A DNA stretch of 64,000 nt from Aquabacterium sp. (GTDB taxonomy: Bacteria; Pseudomonadota; Gammaproteobacteria; Burkholderiales; Burkholderiaceae_C): assembly GCA_030654395.1 (NCBI GenBank), contig JAURXM010000025.1, forward strand, positions 248,001 to 312,000, written 5' to 3'. Numbering within the stretch: the first letter of the stretch is position 1; each line of letters opens with the position of its first letter. The translations under genes and the position numbers were made by a program. Under the pieces are notes generated by a model. It searched no databases, was not told the origin of the DNA, and was given only the letters and a program-made list of their open reading frames with translations. Shown in pieces: positions 7,823 through 17,509 of the stretch.

Positions 7823-10093
7823 TTGGCTCACGTGTCTAAGCCGCCACTTCTTGATTTGGATGAGTTGCTACAAGGCGCTCACACCTTACCAAGGTGGATA
7901 GGCTGGCGCTTGAAATCCTTGACTGCCATGATCATGATCAGTGGCGTCATGGTTTTCGCGCTGGCTCACTGGCTGACCCAGCAACCCAAGCTGCCCTTTG
8001 GCGTCAAAGCCTCACCTGAGGGCTGGGTCAAAATCCAGTCTACAGAGCTGCCAAATTGGCATCATCTAGATGGTGCCGTGCTATTAGGTCTTCAACGCGA
8101 TCCGTCGTTGACTGCGCCGGTCAATGTATTGATGCTGCGTGGTTCGACCAGGTGGATAAGCGCGCCAGAGCAAAAACAGCAACACCTTGATGCGCACCGG
8201 CGCATGAACGCCCTGCTGGAGGGCTGGGACCCGGATAAGGGCTTACACCTTCAACTGGTGTTGCTCCACGAGACTATCGACTCGGCGATCATCTCAGCGA
8301 TTGGCTGGTCCGGCCTGACACCTCTGTTTTGGCTCTTGACCTTGTTGGCCCTGATGGCCATGGTCGCCGGATCGATGGCCTTGCTGACGGGCATCACGTG
8401 GGTGAACGTCGCCTTTGCTTTGCTCGCATGGTCACAAGCGGGGCAATTGATTTTCATCGGCACAGAAACACAACTCAATGTGTTCGCGCCTGACTGGTTC
8501 TTGCTGCTAGACGCGTACTGGCGTCCAGTCCTTGATTTGGTCGGAGCCAGCGCTGTGGTGCAAATTGCCGCGCTGCTCCCTGCGCCGTTACCAAAAGCAA
8601 AATGGTATGGCAGCGCGGCGGGCCTGCTGGCCATCGGCTTGTGCTTGGGCATGAACACATTGAGCACGGCATTCAATTGGTGGACGATGCAGCTTGCCTG
8701 CATGCTGCTGATCGCCTTGGCCGTGGGCTTGATGACAGCCTCTTATCGTTTGAGGCCGCACCCCTTCACCTTGGTGACTCGCCGCTTTTTGGTCCTCGCC
8801 GTGTTGACGTGGGCCTTACTCAGCGTCGCCGTTTGGGGTGGCATCACGCGCCCGGACATGCAATTCAACCTCACAAATTATGGCGGCATGGCCTGGCAAG
8901 TCTTTGCGGCCATGACCGTGCTGCTGCTGCCCTACCTGTCTCATTCAAGGCCCATCCTGCAGGAGTTCTCTCTGCTGGCGGCCTCCAGTACGGTTGCCGC
9001 TTCGTTAGATGTCTTGTTTGTGGCTGCATTTTCACTGGGGCAATTCACCTCCATGACGCTGGCCCTTTTCTGCTCGCTTGGCCTGTACCTGATTATCAGA
9101 CGGTGGTTGATGACCCACATGCCAGGCAGGGATACGCTGACCATGGAACGGCTTTTTCAACGCCTCTACCGCATCGCCAGAGAAGTCGCCAGGCGCCCGG
9201 ACACACTGGATGGCTCGGTCATGAGTTTGATGAGAGAGATGTTTGACCCACTTGCTGTGACGCTGGTGCCAGGTGAGGTTGCTCACGCCTCGCTGCGCGG
9301 CAATGGCTCCGTCTTGCTGGTGCCTCTCCCCACATGGCAAGGCCGCGTGTCTGTTGACAAGCAAGTGCTGATACTCACGCATGCCCACAAAGGGCAACGC
9401 CTGTTCACAGCCGAAGATGCTCGACTGGCCGAACGGGTGATGGATCAACTTCACCGCGCATTGAGCTTTGATCACGCTGTAGAGCAAGGTCGCAGCGAAG
9501 AGCGTTTGCGCATTGCCCAAGATCTGCATGACGACATTGGCGCACGTTTATTAACCTTGATGTACCAAGCACCCAATGCCGAAATTGAAGAGTACATCCG
9601 ACACACGATTCAAGATCTGAAAACGCTGACGCGAGGCCTTGCGGCCCAGTCGCACAGCTTGAGCGCAGCTGCCAGTGAATGGAAGCGCGACCTGAGCCAT
9701 CGCCTGTCTGCCGCACATTGCGAACTGGACTGGCAAATGAGTGCTGATGTGGATGTCACCTTGACCATGGTGCAGTGGTCTGGTCTGACACGCATCATCC
9801 GCGAGTTGGTGAGCAACGCCATCAGCCACGCCAAGGCCGGCCGTGTGCAGGTGCTCGTCAAACTGGAAAATGACCAGTTGACCTTATCGGTTCAAGACAA
9901 TGGTGCGAGCAGCCAGCCTAGTAAGTGGTCACATGGACTGGGTCTAGGGGGCATCCGCAAGCGAGCCAAACAATTGGGCGGCACGGTGCAATGGCTAGAA
10001 GTCGCGCCACACGGCATCCGTTGCGAGGTGCTCATCGAGTCTTTCTCGGGGTCAGCTAACCCGGCCAACCCAACCCATCACGCTTCCCACTGA
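7823..10093 (+). CDS. Membrane sensor histidine kinase (NarX/DesK-type, HisKA_3)
   Basis: Predicted partner of the upstream regulator. One N-terminal transmembrane segment (about residues 30-50) and a periplasmic loop of about 100 residues are followed by six or more hydrophobic segments to about residue 425, resembling a 7TM-type sensor. A cytoplasmic region leads to the HisKA_3 motif DLHDDIG, with the phospho-accepting histidine at about 569. The ATPase domain shows ELVSNAISHAK (N box), DNGA and GLGLGGIRKRAKQLGG. The frame appears to start at a TTG (7823), with GTG at 7832 as an alternative; an ATG at 7819 is in another frame and stops after six codons. The 3' end overlaps the convergent GspE-like gene by 16 bases. 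Confidence 0.9.
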   Translation: MAHVSKPPLLDLDELLQGAHTLPRWIGWRLKSLTAMIMISGVMVFALAHWLTQQPKLPFGVKASPEGWVKIQSTELPNWHHLDGAVLLGLQRDPSLTAPVNVLMLRGSTRWISAPEQKQQHLDAHRRMNALLEGWDPDKGLHLQLVLLHETIDSAIISAIGWSGLTPLFWLLTLLALMAMVAGSMALLTGITWVNVAFALLAWSQAGQLIFIGTETQLNVFAPDWFLLLDAYWRPVLDLVGASAVVQIAALLPAPLPKAKWYGSAAGLLAIGLCLGMNTLSTAFNWWTMQLACMLLIALAVGLMTASYRLRPHPFTLVTRRFLVLAVLTWALLSVAVWGGITRPDMQFNLTNYGGMAWQVFAAMTVLLLPYLSHSRPILQEFSLLAASSTVAASLDVLFVAAFSLGQFTSMTLALFCSLGLYLIIRRWLMTHMPGRDTLTMERLFQRLYRIAREVARRPDTLDGSVMSLMREMFDPLAVTLVPGEVAHASLRGNGSVLLVPLPTWQGRVSVDKQVLILTHAHKGQRLFTAEDARLAERVMDQLHRALSFDHAVEQGRSEERLRIAQDLHDDIGARLLTLMYQAPNAEIEEYIRHTIQDLKTLTRGLAAQSHSLSAAASEWKRDLSHRLSAAHCELDWQMSADVDVTLTMVQWSGLTRIIRELVSNAISHAKAGRVQVLVKLENDQLTLSVQDNGASSQPSKWSHGLGLGGIRKRAKQLGGTVQWLEVAPHGIRCEVLIESFSGSANPANPTHHASH

Positions 10094-11892
10094 GGCGTAT
10101 TGCGCAGCACTTCGTCCATGGTGGTCACGCCCTCTGCCACCTTCATGACACCGGATAAGCGCAGTGGCCTCAGGCCATCCTTGGCCGCTGTTTTGCGGAT
10201 ACGTGCCATGTCGATCACAGGGTGCATGGCCGCGCGCATGGCCTCAGACACTGGCAGCAACTCATACAAACCCACGCGACCTTTGAAGCCGGTCATGCGG
10301 CACTCGATACACCCCACAGGCTTATAGGGTTGCAGTTTGCCGTTGAGCCGCCAAGGTTTAATGGCCTGCGCCAAGGCCTCTGGGTCGAGTTCATCGTCCG
10401 GCTGCTTGCAACTTGGACACAGGGTGCGCACCAGTCGCTGCGCCAAGACGCCAATCACTGTGGCGCTGATCAGGTAAGGCGCCACGCCCAAATCTGTCAG
10501 CCGTGTGATCGCGGAAGCTGCGTCATTGGTGTGCAGCGTCGAAAAGACCAAATGCCCCGTCAAGGAGGACTGGATGGCCATTTCGGCTGTTTCCAAGTCG
10601 CGGATTTCACCCACCATGATGATGTCCGGATCTTGACGCATGAGGGCGCGCACGCCCTCCGCGAAGCCCAGATCAATCGCTGGCTGAACCTGTGTTTGAT
10701 TGAACGAGGCTTCGATCATTTCGATCGGATCCTCGATGGTGCACACATTGACCTCGTCCGTGGCCACCCGCTTGAGCGTGGAGTACAGCGTCGTGGTCTT
10801 GCCCGACCCCGTTGGCCCCGTGACCAAGATGATGCCGTGCGGGCGGGTCACCAGTTGCTCCCATATCTGGGTCTCACCGGGGGCAAAGCCCAAGGCTTCG
10901 AAGGACTTGACAGTGTTGTCGGGATCAAATATCCGCATCACCATTTTTTCACCAAATGCTGTCGGCATGGTCGACAAGCGCATTTCGACTTCGTCCCCAC
11001 TGGGGTTGCGTGTCTTGATGCGCCCATCCAATGGGCGGCGGCGCTCGACCACGTCCATGCGGCCCAACAGCTTGATGCGCGCTGTCATGGCCTGCATCAC
11101 CGACAGTGGCACTTGATAGACCGTGTGCAAGACACCATCAATACGGAAACGGATGGCGCCCATCTCACGACGTGGCTCTAGGTGAATGTCCGAGGAGCGC
11201 TGGTCGAAGGCGTATTGCCACAACCAATCGACCACTTGGATGATGCCTTGGTCATTGGCATCGAGTTGGCGATTGCTTTTACCCAGCTCAACCAGTTGCT
11301 CGAAGTTGTGGCTGACGCTGTCACCCGTCTTTTTGTTGGCATCGCGAACCGACTTGGCCAGCGTGTAAAACTCTGTGCGGTACCTTTGCAAATCCAAGGG
11401 ACTGGACACCACCAGCTTGATGGTCTTTTTGGTGTGCGCCAATATCTCATCGACCCAGCCAATGTCCAGCGGCTCACTGGTGGCGATCGTGATCTCGCTC
11501 AGGCTGACCTGCACTGGCAGCGACTTGCGACGCTCTGCATAGTTGATGGACATGACCTCTGCCACACGGGCAACATCGACCTTGAGCGGGTCAATGCGCA
11601 AGTAAGGCAGGCCTACGCGTTTGGCCAACCACTCGGTGAGCGGCTCCAATTCGAGCGCGCTGCCGTTGTCCGCGCGCTTCAGACTCAAACCCGCCAGCCG
11701 CACCAGCGGGTGCTGCGCGCTGTCACCGGCACCAAAACGCTGTGCCACGGTTTCAGCGTCTTTGCTTGTCAACAAATTGTCTTCGGTTAACCACGTCAGC
11801 AGCATGCGCCACTCCAGCGGCCCCTTGTGCTTACTGTGGTGGCGCGCGGCGACGCCTTGAGGGGCACCGGAAGACGAGGCTGAGGCGGTCAT
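10078..11892 (-). CDS. GspE/PilB-family secretion ATPase
   Basis: Predicted hexameric ATPase of the type II secretion / type IV pilus assembly family. The N-terminal region (about 30-200) resembles a GspE/MshE N-domain. The motor domain has Walker A GPTGSGKTT at 359-367, a Walker B-type stretch DPDIIMVGEIRD at 421-432 and STLHTNDA. The zinc-type tetracysteine of GspE/PilB is present at C492, C495, C528 and C531. No pilus or secretion genes are adjacent; instead it is translationally coupled (ATGA overlap) to a spermidine-synthase-like gene. Which machine it drives cannot be told from the window. Confidence 0.88.
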   Translation of the reverse strand: MTASASSSGAPQGVAARHHSKHKGPLEWRMLLTWLTEDNLLTSKDAETVAQRFGAGDSAQHPLVRLAGLSLKRADNGSALELEPLTEWLAKRVGLPYLRIDPLKVDVARVAEVMSINYAERRKSLPVQVSLSEITIATSEPLDIGWVDEILAHTKKTIKLVVSSPLDLQRYRTEFYTLAKSVRDANKKTGDSVSHNFEQLVELGKSNRQLDANDQGIIQVVDWLWQYAFDQRSSDIHLEPRREMGAIRFRIDGVLHTVYQVPLSVMQAMTARIKLLGRMDVVERRRPLDGRIKTRNPSGDEVEMRLSTMPTAFGEKMVMRIFDPDNTVKSFEALGFAPGETQIWEQLVTRPHGIILVTGPTGSGKTTTLYSTLKRVATDEVNVCTIEDPIEMIEASFNQTQVQPAIDLGFAEGVRALMRQDPDIIMVGEIRDLETAEMAIQSSLTGHLVFSTLHTNDAASAITRLTDLGVAPYLISATVIGVLAQRLVRTLCPSCKQPDDELDPEALAQAIKPWRLNGKLQPYKPVGCIECRMTGFKGRVGLYELLPVSEAMRAAMHPVIDMARIRKTAAKDGLRPLRLSGVMKVAEGVTTMDEVLRNTPQWEA

Positions 11893-12680
11893 GTCTGCTT
11901 GGACTTGGTTTGCGAGATGGGTTGTGGCTTATAGGCGGACAAAAGCTTGACCCATTTTCGCGCGGGCAGCGACCATTTGGTCTGTATATTTTCGGCACGT
12001 TGTGCCAGCACTTCCCGCTCTGGCATGTCAAAACCCTTCCAAGCCAGCACAATGGCATTGCCTTCGGTTGTCGGCTTGAGCATGGCAACACGGTTTGCGC
12101 CAAAGGCCGCGCTGATGCGCAAAGCACTGCGGTCAAAACTGGCTTCGCGGCCAAACAGGTTGACGGTCATGATGCCGCCATCATCCAACACCCGCCAACA
12201 GGCTTTGTAAAAAGCCTCATCGTCTAGTACGGGGCTGGCGGCCTCGTGGTCATAAAGGTCAACACACAGCGCATCGGCGCTCGCCACGTGCTCATCACTG
12301 GCAACGTAAGCAGCGGCATCGCCCAGGACCACCTGCAGTCGCTCATCGTCTTCTGGCAAGTGAAACCAGCTTCGGCAAATCTGGATGACCTGCGGGTTGA
12401 TCTCAACGGCGACGGTAGGCAAGCGCAACACGCTGTGGCAATACTTGGTGATGGATGCCGCACCCAAGCCCAGTTGCAGGCAGCGGGCGCCTGGCACATC
12501 AACGGGATCACGCAGCAGCAACCAAGCCATCATGCGTTGGATGTAGTCAAGCTCCAACTTTTGGGGTTGACGGATGCGCATGGCACCCTGTATCCACGGC
12601 GTCTCTAGGTGGAGGTATCGAAGGCCACCGCCCTCAGAGATGGTGGCGTCGGGCAGAAGGACGGCTTTGGTTCGTTTCAC
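11889..12680 (-). CDS. Spermidine-synthase-like methyltransferase-fold protein
   Basis: Resembles the polyamine-synthase (PABS) fold: CLQLGLGAASITKYCH as the nucleotide-binding loop, VAVEINPQVIQICR for the following strand and acidic residue, and CVDLYDHEAASP at the active-site position. The usual N-terminal speE half-domain is short, so true aminopropyltransferase activity is uncertain; many orphan members of this family have no known substrate. Translation appears to begin at a GTG (12680). Its stop overlaps the ATPase start as ATGA, so the two are co-expressed. It is divergent from the glycerol-3-phosphate cluster. Confidence 0.75.
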   Translation of the reverse strand: MKRTKAVLLPDATISEGGGLRYLHLETPWIQGAMRIRQPQKLELDYIQRMMAWLLLRDPVDVPGARCLQLGLGAASITKYCHSVLRLPTVAVEINPQVIQICRSWFHLPEDDERLQVVLGDAAAYVASDEHVASADALCVDLYDHEAASPVLDDEAFYKACWRVLDDGGIMTVNLFGREASFDRSALRISAAFGANRVAMLKPTTEGNAIVLAWKGFDMPEREVLAQRAENIQTKWSLPARKWVKLLSAYKPQPISQTKSKQT

Positions 12681-12733
12681 CTCGCCAGTGTGTCACAAGC
12701 TTTTTGAAGGGCAAGGTCGTCTTGTCGTGATTT

Positions 12734-12758
12734 GTCAATATTTGACGCGTGAGGTCAA
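12734..12758. promoter_or_regulatory. Alternating GTCAA/TTGAC repeats upstream of the glycerol-3-phosphate cluster
   Basis: GTCAA (12734-12738), TTGAC (12742-12746) and GTCAA (12754-12758) form two overlapping inverted repeats with 3- and 7-base spacers. They lie in the 135-bp divergent intergenic region, about 60 bases before the flavoprotein gene. TTGACG could also serve as a -35 box. This is a candidate operator; no regulator gene is adjacent. Confidence 0.4.
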
Positions 12759-12815
12759 GCTGTTTGTAGCCTAAAAGGCCATCATCAGCAGATCAGGCAC
12801 CAATAGGCAACAGAC

Positions 12816-14417
12816 ATGACGCGACGCTGGAACGGCTGGGGTAACGAGGGTAGCAACTTTCCTCTGCGAGAAGCAGGTTTAGCCTATATACAGAGCCAAA
12901 TAGGCCACGGCAGACTGTTGGCTGATGCCACCCTTGAAGCTGTTGCCGCCACGGTGCCCCCAAGCCGTCTACCGGCTCACCCGATGGTGTCTCAGGATAT
13001 TGACAAGCGGATCAGGCATGCACGCGGTCAAAGCTTGCCGGACTGGTACGCCATGAGATCAGGGCGATTCGACGTGTTCCCCGATGGCGTCGCCGAACCC
13101 ACACAGTCCAGTGAGGTTCAAACACTGTTGCATTGGGCCCAGCAAAACCAGATCAACGTGATCCCCTATGGCGGCGGCACGTCTGTGGCTGGCCACATCA
13201 CACCACAAGCGTGTGAGCGGCCCGTCCTGACCGTGTCAATGGCACGCATGAACAAGCTGATATCGTTGGACCCAGTCAGTCAGATTGCGCGTTTTGGCGC
13301 AGGCACCCCCGGCCCTGAGTTGGAGCGCCAGTTGTCTGAAAAGGGCTATGTTCTGGGGCACTTCCCACAGTCTTTTGAACTGTCAACCGTCGGCGGTTGG
13401 GTGGCCAGTCGATCATCCGGGCAGCAATCCATCCGCTACGGCCGCATTGAGCAGCTGTTCGCTGGTGGGCGCATCGAGACGCTGCGTGGCACCTTGTCCA
13501 TCGCAACCATTCCCGCGTCCTCAGCAGGCCCCGATCTGCGCGAAATCTTCATGGGGACGGAAGGTCGCATGGGCATCATCACCGAGGTTGATGTGCGTGT
13601 GCAGCGGCTACCAGAGCACGAGTCCTTCCATGTGGCCTTCATCCCGACGTGGGATGCCGCCATCAAAGTGGTTCGCGATCTGGCTCAGTCCAAAGTGCAG
13701 GTGTCGATGCTGCGACTGTCCAACCCTGAAGAAACCCGTACGCACTTGCTGCTGGGCGCGGGTGGCTGGCAAGCCAATTTACTGAACCGCTACGCAGCAC
13801 TGCGCGGCAGCCCTGATGGCAAATGCATGGTGACGTTTGGCACCACAGGCAGCCAACGGCAAACCCAGTTTGTGTTGAGTGAAGTCAAGCGGTTCGTGAA
13901 AATGGGTGGCGGTTTTTATGGTGGCACTTACATGGGCAAAAAATGGGCGCATGCCCGCTTCCGCTCGCCGCACTTGCGGCAAGGCTTTTGGACACACGGC
14001 TACTCGATCGATACGCTGGAGACATGCGTGAACTGGTCCAAGGTCACCGAGACCATGAGCAAACTAGAGCAAGCCATTCAGGCCCATTGTGGCGACCAGG
14101 AGCGTGCCCACGTGTTCAGCCATTTATCGCATGTGTACACGCAGGGCTCCAGCATTTACACGACCTATTTCTTTCGCAACTCCGACACCTATGACGCCAC
14201 GCTGGCCCGCTGGCGTGCCATGAAAAATGCCGCATCCAACGTCATCCAAGAGATGGGGGGCACGATCAGCCATCAGCATGGCGTAGGTCGCGACCACGCG
14301 CCATGGTTGGGTGCAGAGAAAGGCCCGTTGGGCATGGCGGCCATCGGTCAGGTATTGCAGTATTTCGACAAGGATCAGCTGCTGAACAAGGGTTGCCTTG
14401 GAGACTTCCATGTCTGA
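12816..14417 (+). CDS. FAD-binding oxidase, alkyl-DHAP-synthase-like
   Basis: Predicted flavoprotein of the VAO/PCMH family. The N-terminal RRWNGWG and the FAD-binding motif YGGGTSVAGH at 118-127 match bacterial homologues of alkyldihydroxyacetonephosphate synthase. The C-terminal HQHGVGRDHAPW at about 486-497 corresponds to the histidine-rich active-site loop of that enzyme (HHHG in eukaryotes). The substrate is not proven; D-lactate or 2-hydroxyacid dehydrogenases share the fold. The next gene overlaps by 8 bases and encodes a glycerol-3-phosphate dehydrogenase, which supports work on glycerol phosphates, possibly in lipid synthesis or catabolism. Confidence 0.8.
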   Translation: MTRRWNGWGNEGSNFPLREAGLAYIQSQIGHGRLLADATLEAVAATVPPSRLPAHPMVSQDIDKRIRHARGQSLPDWYAMRSGRFDVFPDGVAEPTQSSEVQTLLHWAQQNQINVIPYGGGTSVAGHITPQACERPVLTVSMARMNKLISLDPVSQIARFGAGTPGPELERQLSEKGYVLGHFPQSFELSTVGGWVASRSSGQQSIRYGRIEQLFAGGRIETLRGTLSIATIPASSAGPDLREIFMGTEGRMGIITEVDVRVQRLPEHESFHVAFIPTWDAAIKVVRDLAQSKVQVSMLRLSNPEETRTHLLLGAGGWQANLLNRYAALRGSPDGKCMVTFGTTGSQRQTQFVLSEVKRFVKMGGGFYGGTYMGKKWAHARFRSPHLRQGFWTHGYSIDTLETCVNWSKVTETMSKLEQAIQAHCGDQERAHVFSHLSHVYTQGSSIYTTYFFRNSDTYDATLARWRAMKNAASNVIQEMGGTISHQHGVGRDHAPWLGAEKGPLGMAAIGQVLQYFDKDQLLNKGCLGDFHV

Positions 14418-15924
14418 CGCCAGCACGCCTGCGCTACTAGGTCAGCGCCCTGCCCTGCAAACGCTGTCAACAAACTCGGCGCCTTGGGATGCCATCGTCA
14501 TTGGCGGCGGCATCACCGGGGCAGGCATCTTGCTTGAGTGCGCTCGCCGCGGGCTCAAGGTACTGCTTGTCGAGCAAAAGGACTACTCGTGGGGCACCTC
14601 AAGCCGCTCTTCCAAGATGGTTCATGGCGGCCTGCGCTACATCGCCCAAGGTGAGGTGGCACTGACTCGCCATGCTTTACAAGAGCGTGAACGGTTGCTC
14701 ACAGAGCTACCAGATTTGGTCGTGCGCATGCCCTATATATTCCCCATCCGACAGGGGCGTTTTCCGGGCCGCCTGCCGATGACCATCGTGCTCAAACTCT
14801 ACGACGCATTGGCAGGCATCCGCGATCACCGCTGGATGAGCCGTGGTGAGTTGCTGCAAGCCTACCCCGACCTCTATGCTGAAGGCCTACGGGGCGCCAT
14901 GCGCTATACCGACGCCTTGACCGACGACTGCCGACTGGTCATGCGGGTACTCCAAGAGGCTGTCCTAGAAGGGGCCAAGGCACGCAACTACACAGAGGTG
15001 ATGGGTATCCAACCATCAGCGACTGGATCGACTCTGACCTTGCGTGACACAGATACTGGCGCAGTGATCGAGCTTCAAGCCAAGCAGGTTTTCAATGCCA
15101 CAGGCTCATGGGCTGACCGCTTATCAGGTGCACCAGCTGTCGTGCGGCCTCAACGCGGCACGCATCTGTTCGTATCCAAGCTGCGCCTGCCGATGCGTGA
15201 TTGCCTGACGATCAAGCACCCCACTGATGGTCGACCAGTGTTTATTTTCCCGTGGAAGGGGCAAACCTGCATTGGCACGACCGATCTGGATCACAAAGGA
15301 GGCCTCAACCAAGAGCCTCATTGCACACAAGCCGAGATCGACTACCTGCTCACTGTGGTCAACAGTGAAATGCCAAGCATCCGACTCACCCGTCAAGACA
15401 TCCTATCGACCATGGCCGGGGTGCGTCCGATCATCTCATCAGGCAAAGGCAACGACCCATCCAAGGAGCGACGTGACCACCTTGTTTGGCAAGCGCATGG
15501 TGTGACGTCTGTCTCTGGCGGCAAGCTGACCACATTCAGGCAGATCGCGTTGGATGCACTCAAGACGGCTAGCGTGATCGGCAAGACCAGACACCGTCAT
15601 GCGCTGATGAGCCGCAAAAAACGCTGTTTCAATCACACAGTGATCTCACCACATGGGCTGAACAGCCCCGTGGAAGGCATGGCACAAGGTGCCGCCCTGA
15701 AAGATCAGATTGAATGGATTTTGCGCAACGAGATGGTTGAGCACTTGGACGACCTCATGCTGCGCAGGCTGCGTGCTGGCGTGCTGCTGGCCGATGCGGG
15801 CGAATCATTGCTGAACGAGATTGAACCGCTTTGCCAACTCCACTTGGGGTGGGACAGCGCGCGCTGGAAGGTGGAATGTTTGCGCTATCGCCACGTGATC
15901 GCCCAAAGCTACAGGCTGGGGTAG
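14410..15924 (+). CDS. glpD: FAD-dependent glycerol-3-phosphate dehydrogenase
   Basis: Predicted membrane-associated flavoenzyme oxidising sn-glycerol 3-phosphate to dihydroxyacetone phosphate. Motifs: dinucleotide-binding IVIGGGITGAG near residue 30, WGTSSRSSKMVHGGLRYI typical of GlpD/GlpA, FNATGSWAD, and a C-terminal alpha-helical cap. Start 14410 is chosen over a TTG at 14398 because GGAG at 14399-14402 is well spaced. The start overlaps the preceding gene by 8 bases, implying translational coupling. The first half of the C-terminal domain is somewhat divergent from E. coli GlpD, so it may be a specialised paralogue rather than the main catabolic enzyme. Confidence 0.88.
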   Translation: MSDASTPALLGQRPALQTLSTNSAPWDAIVIGGGITGAGILLECARRGLKVLLVEQKDYSWGTSSRSSKMVHGGLRYIAQGEVALTRHALQERERLLTELPDLVVRMPYIFPIRQGRFPGRLPMTIVLKLYDALAGIRDHRWMSRGELLQAYPDLYAEGLRGAMRYTDALTDDCRLVMRVLQEAVLEGAKARNYTEVMGIQPSATGSTLTLRDTDTGAVIELQAKQVFNATGSWADRLSGAPAVVRPQRGTHLFVSKLRLPMRDCLTIKHPTDGRPVFIFPWKGQTCIGTTDLDHKGGLNQEPHCTQAEIDYLLTVVNSEMPSIRLTRQDILSTMAGVRPIISSGKGNDPSKERRDHLVWQAHGVTSVSGGKLTTFRQIALDALKTASVIGKTRHRHALMSRKKRCFNHTVISPHGLNSPVEGMAQGAALKDQIEWILRNEMVEHLDDLMLRRLRAGVLLADAGESLLNEIEPLCQLHLGWDSARWKVECLRYRHVIAQSYRLG

Positions 15925-15927
15925 CCC

Positions 15928-17490
15928 ATGCAGCACCAAGACTTAGTCCTCGCGCTGGATCAAGGCACACAAAGTGTGCGGGCCATGCTGTTTGACCTGA
16001 CTGGTCAAGTTGTGGCCAAGGCACAGCAACACATCACCCCTTACTTTTCAACGCACCCCAATTGGGCGGAACAAAATGGCGACTATCTGTGGCACCACCT
16101 GACCTTGGCCTGCCAAGCCTTGTGGACGCAGCATCCGCATTTGCGTGACAGGGTTGCGGCGGCGGCTATCACCTGCCAACGGGCATCCATGATCTGCTTG
16201 GACGAAGACATGAAGCCCCTGCGCCCGGCCACCATCTGGCTGGACTCCCGACGCACGGACAATTACCCACGGCTGCCTTGGTGGATCAAGGCCGGCGTAG
16301 GGGTTGCTGGGCAGTCACACATGCTCTATCAGTTGCAATCCAAAGCTGAATGCAACTGGCTGGCTGTCGACCACCCAGCCATCTGGGCCCAGACGCGGCA
16401 TTTTGTACAGGTCTCAGCCTATCTCAACCTCAAACTGACCGGCCAACTGCGTGATGCAGTGTCATCGCAAGTTGGCTATGTGCCGTTTGATTACAAGCAG
16501 CAACGCTGGGCAGATGAAGGTGACCTCAAGTGGCGTGCCCTGCGCGTCAAACGCGACCAATTGCCACCACTGGTGCAAGCTGCCGAAGCGCTCGGCGTCA
16601 TCTCGGCGCAAGCATCGCTTGAGACAGGCATCCCTCAGGGTTTGACCCTGTATGCAGCAGGATCAGACAAAGCCTGCGAAGTCTTGGCCTGTGGCGGCAT
16701 CAGCCCCGATGTAGGTTGCATCAGCTATGGCACCACAGCCACGATCAACACGGGTAACGCGCGGTATGTGCCACCCATGCCCTTCCTGCCAGCTTACCCG
16801 GCCGCGATACCTCACAGCTACACATCCGAAGTCATCGTGCAGCGTGGCTACTGGATGGTGAACTGGTTCAAGCGTGAATTTGCAGCCAAAGAAGTACAGC
16901 AAGCTCAAGAGCGTGGCGTGGCGCCTGAGTTGCTTTTTGATGAGCTACTTGACGAATCCCCGCCAGGTGCGATGGGCTTGGTGCTGCAGCCATTCTGGAA
17001 CCCTGGGGTGAAGTTCCCCGGCCCCGAGGCCAAAGGCGCTGTGATCGGTTTTGGCGATGTCCACACACGCGCGCACCTGTACCGCGCCATCATTGAAGGC
17101 TTGGCCTATGCCTTGCGCAACGGTAAGGAACAACTGGAGCGGCGCAACCACGCACCCATACAGTGTCTGCGCGTCGCAGGCGGTGGCTCACAAAGCGACC
17201 GCATCATGCAGATCACCGCCAATGTATTTGGCCTGCGCGCAGAGCGCATCCACACATACGAGGCGTCTGGCCTGGGGGCTGCCATCAACGCAGCAGTAGG
17301 CGCAGGCTATTTTGCTGATCACGCTTTGGCTGTGGCAGCCATGTCGCACAAAGGGCAGGTCTTTCATCCACAAGAGGACCATGCCAACACCTACGACCGC
17401 ATCTACCGCGAGGTCTACTCACGCATGTACGACAGGTTGGCGCCACTGTACAAGTCCATCAGACACATCACACACTATCCGAAGTACTGA
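15928..17490 (+). CDS. FGGY-family carbohydrate kinase (glycerol kinase-like)
   Basis: Predicted ATP-dependent sugar/polyol kinase. The N-terminal phosphate-1 motif VLALDQGTQSVRAMLFD and the C-terminal adenosine-binding LRVAGGGSQSDRIMQI place it in the FGGY family; GASGLGAAINAAVG is paraphrased here by EASGLGAAINAAVG near residue 445. Context (three bases after glpD-like, same strand) favours glycerol or a related triol as substrate. The usual glycerol-kinase signature around the substrate site is not clear enough to name it glpK. The cluster carries no glycerol facilitator gene. Confidence 0.82.
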   Translation: MQHQDLVLALDQGTQSVRAMLFDLTGQVVAKAQQHITPYFSTHPNWAEQNGDYLWHHLTLACQALWTQHPHLRDRVAAAAITCQRASMICLDEDMKPLRPATIWLDSRRTDNYPRLPWWIKAGVGVAGQSHMLYQLQSKAECNWLAVDHPAIWAQTRHFVQVSAYLNLKLTGQLRDAVSSQVGYVPFDYKQQRWADEGDLKWRALRVKRDQLPPLVQAAEALGVISAQASLETGIPQGLTLYAAGSDKACEVLACGGISPDVGCISYGTTATINTGNARYVPPMPFLPAYPAAIPHSYTSEVIVQRGYWMVNWFKREFAAKEVQQAQERGVAPELLFDELLDESPPGAMGLVLQPFWNPGVKFPGPEAKGAVIGFGDVHTRAHLYRAIIEGLAYALRNGKEQLERRNHAPIQCLRVAGGGSQSDRIMQITANVFGLRAERIHTYEASGLGAAINAAVGAGYFADHALAVAAMSHKGQVFHPQEDHANTYDRIYREVYSRMYDRLAPLYKSIRHITHYPKY

Positions 17491-17509
17491 CCGCGTTAAG
17501 CTCACGGGT

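Noticed and set aside
10222-11181. 319-codon plus-strand open frame
   Set aside because: Antisense to the GspE-type ATPase, which has complete motifs; no motif in the antisense frame.
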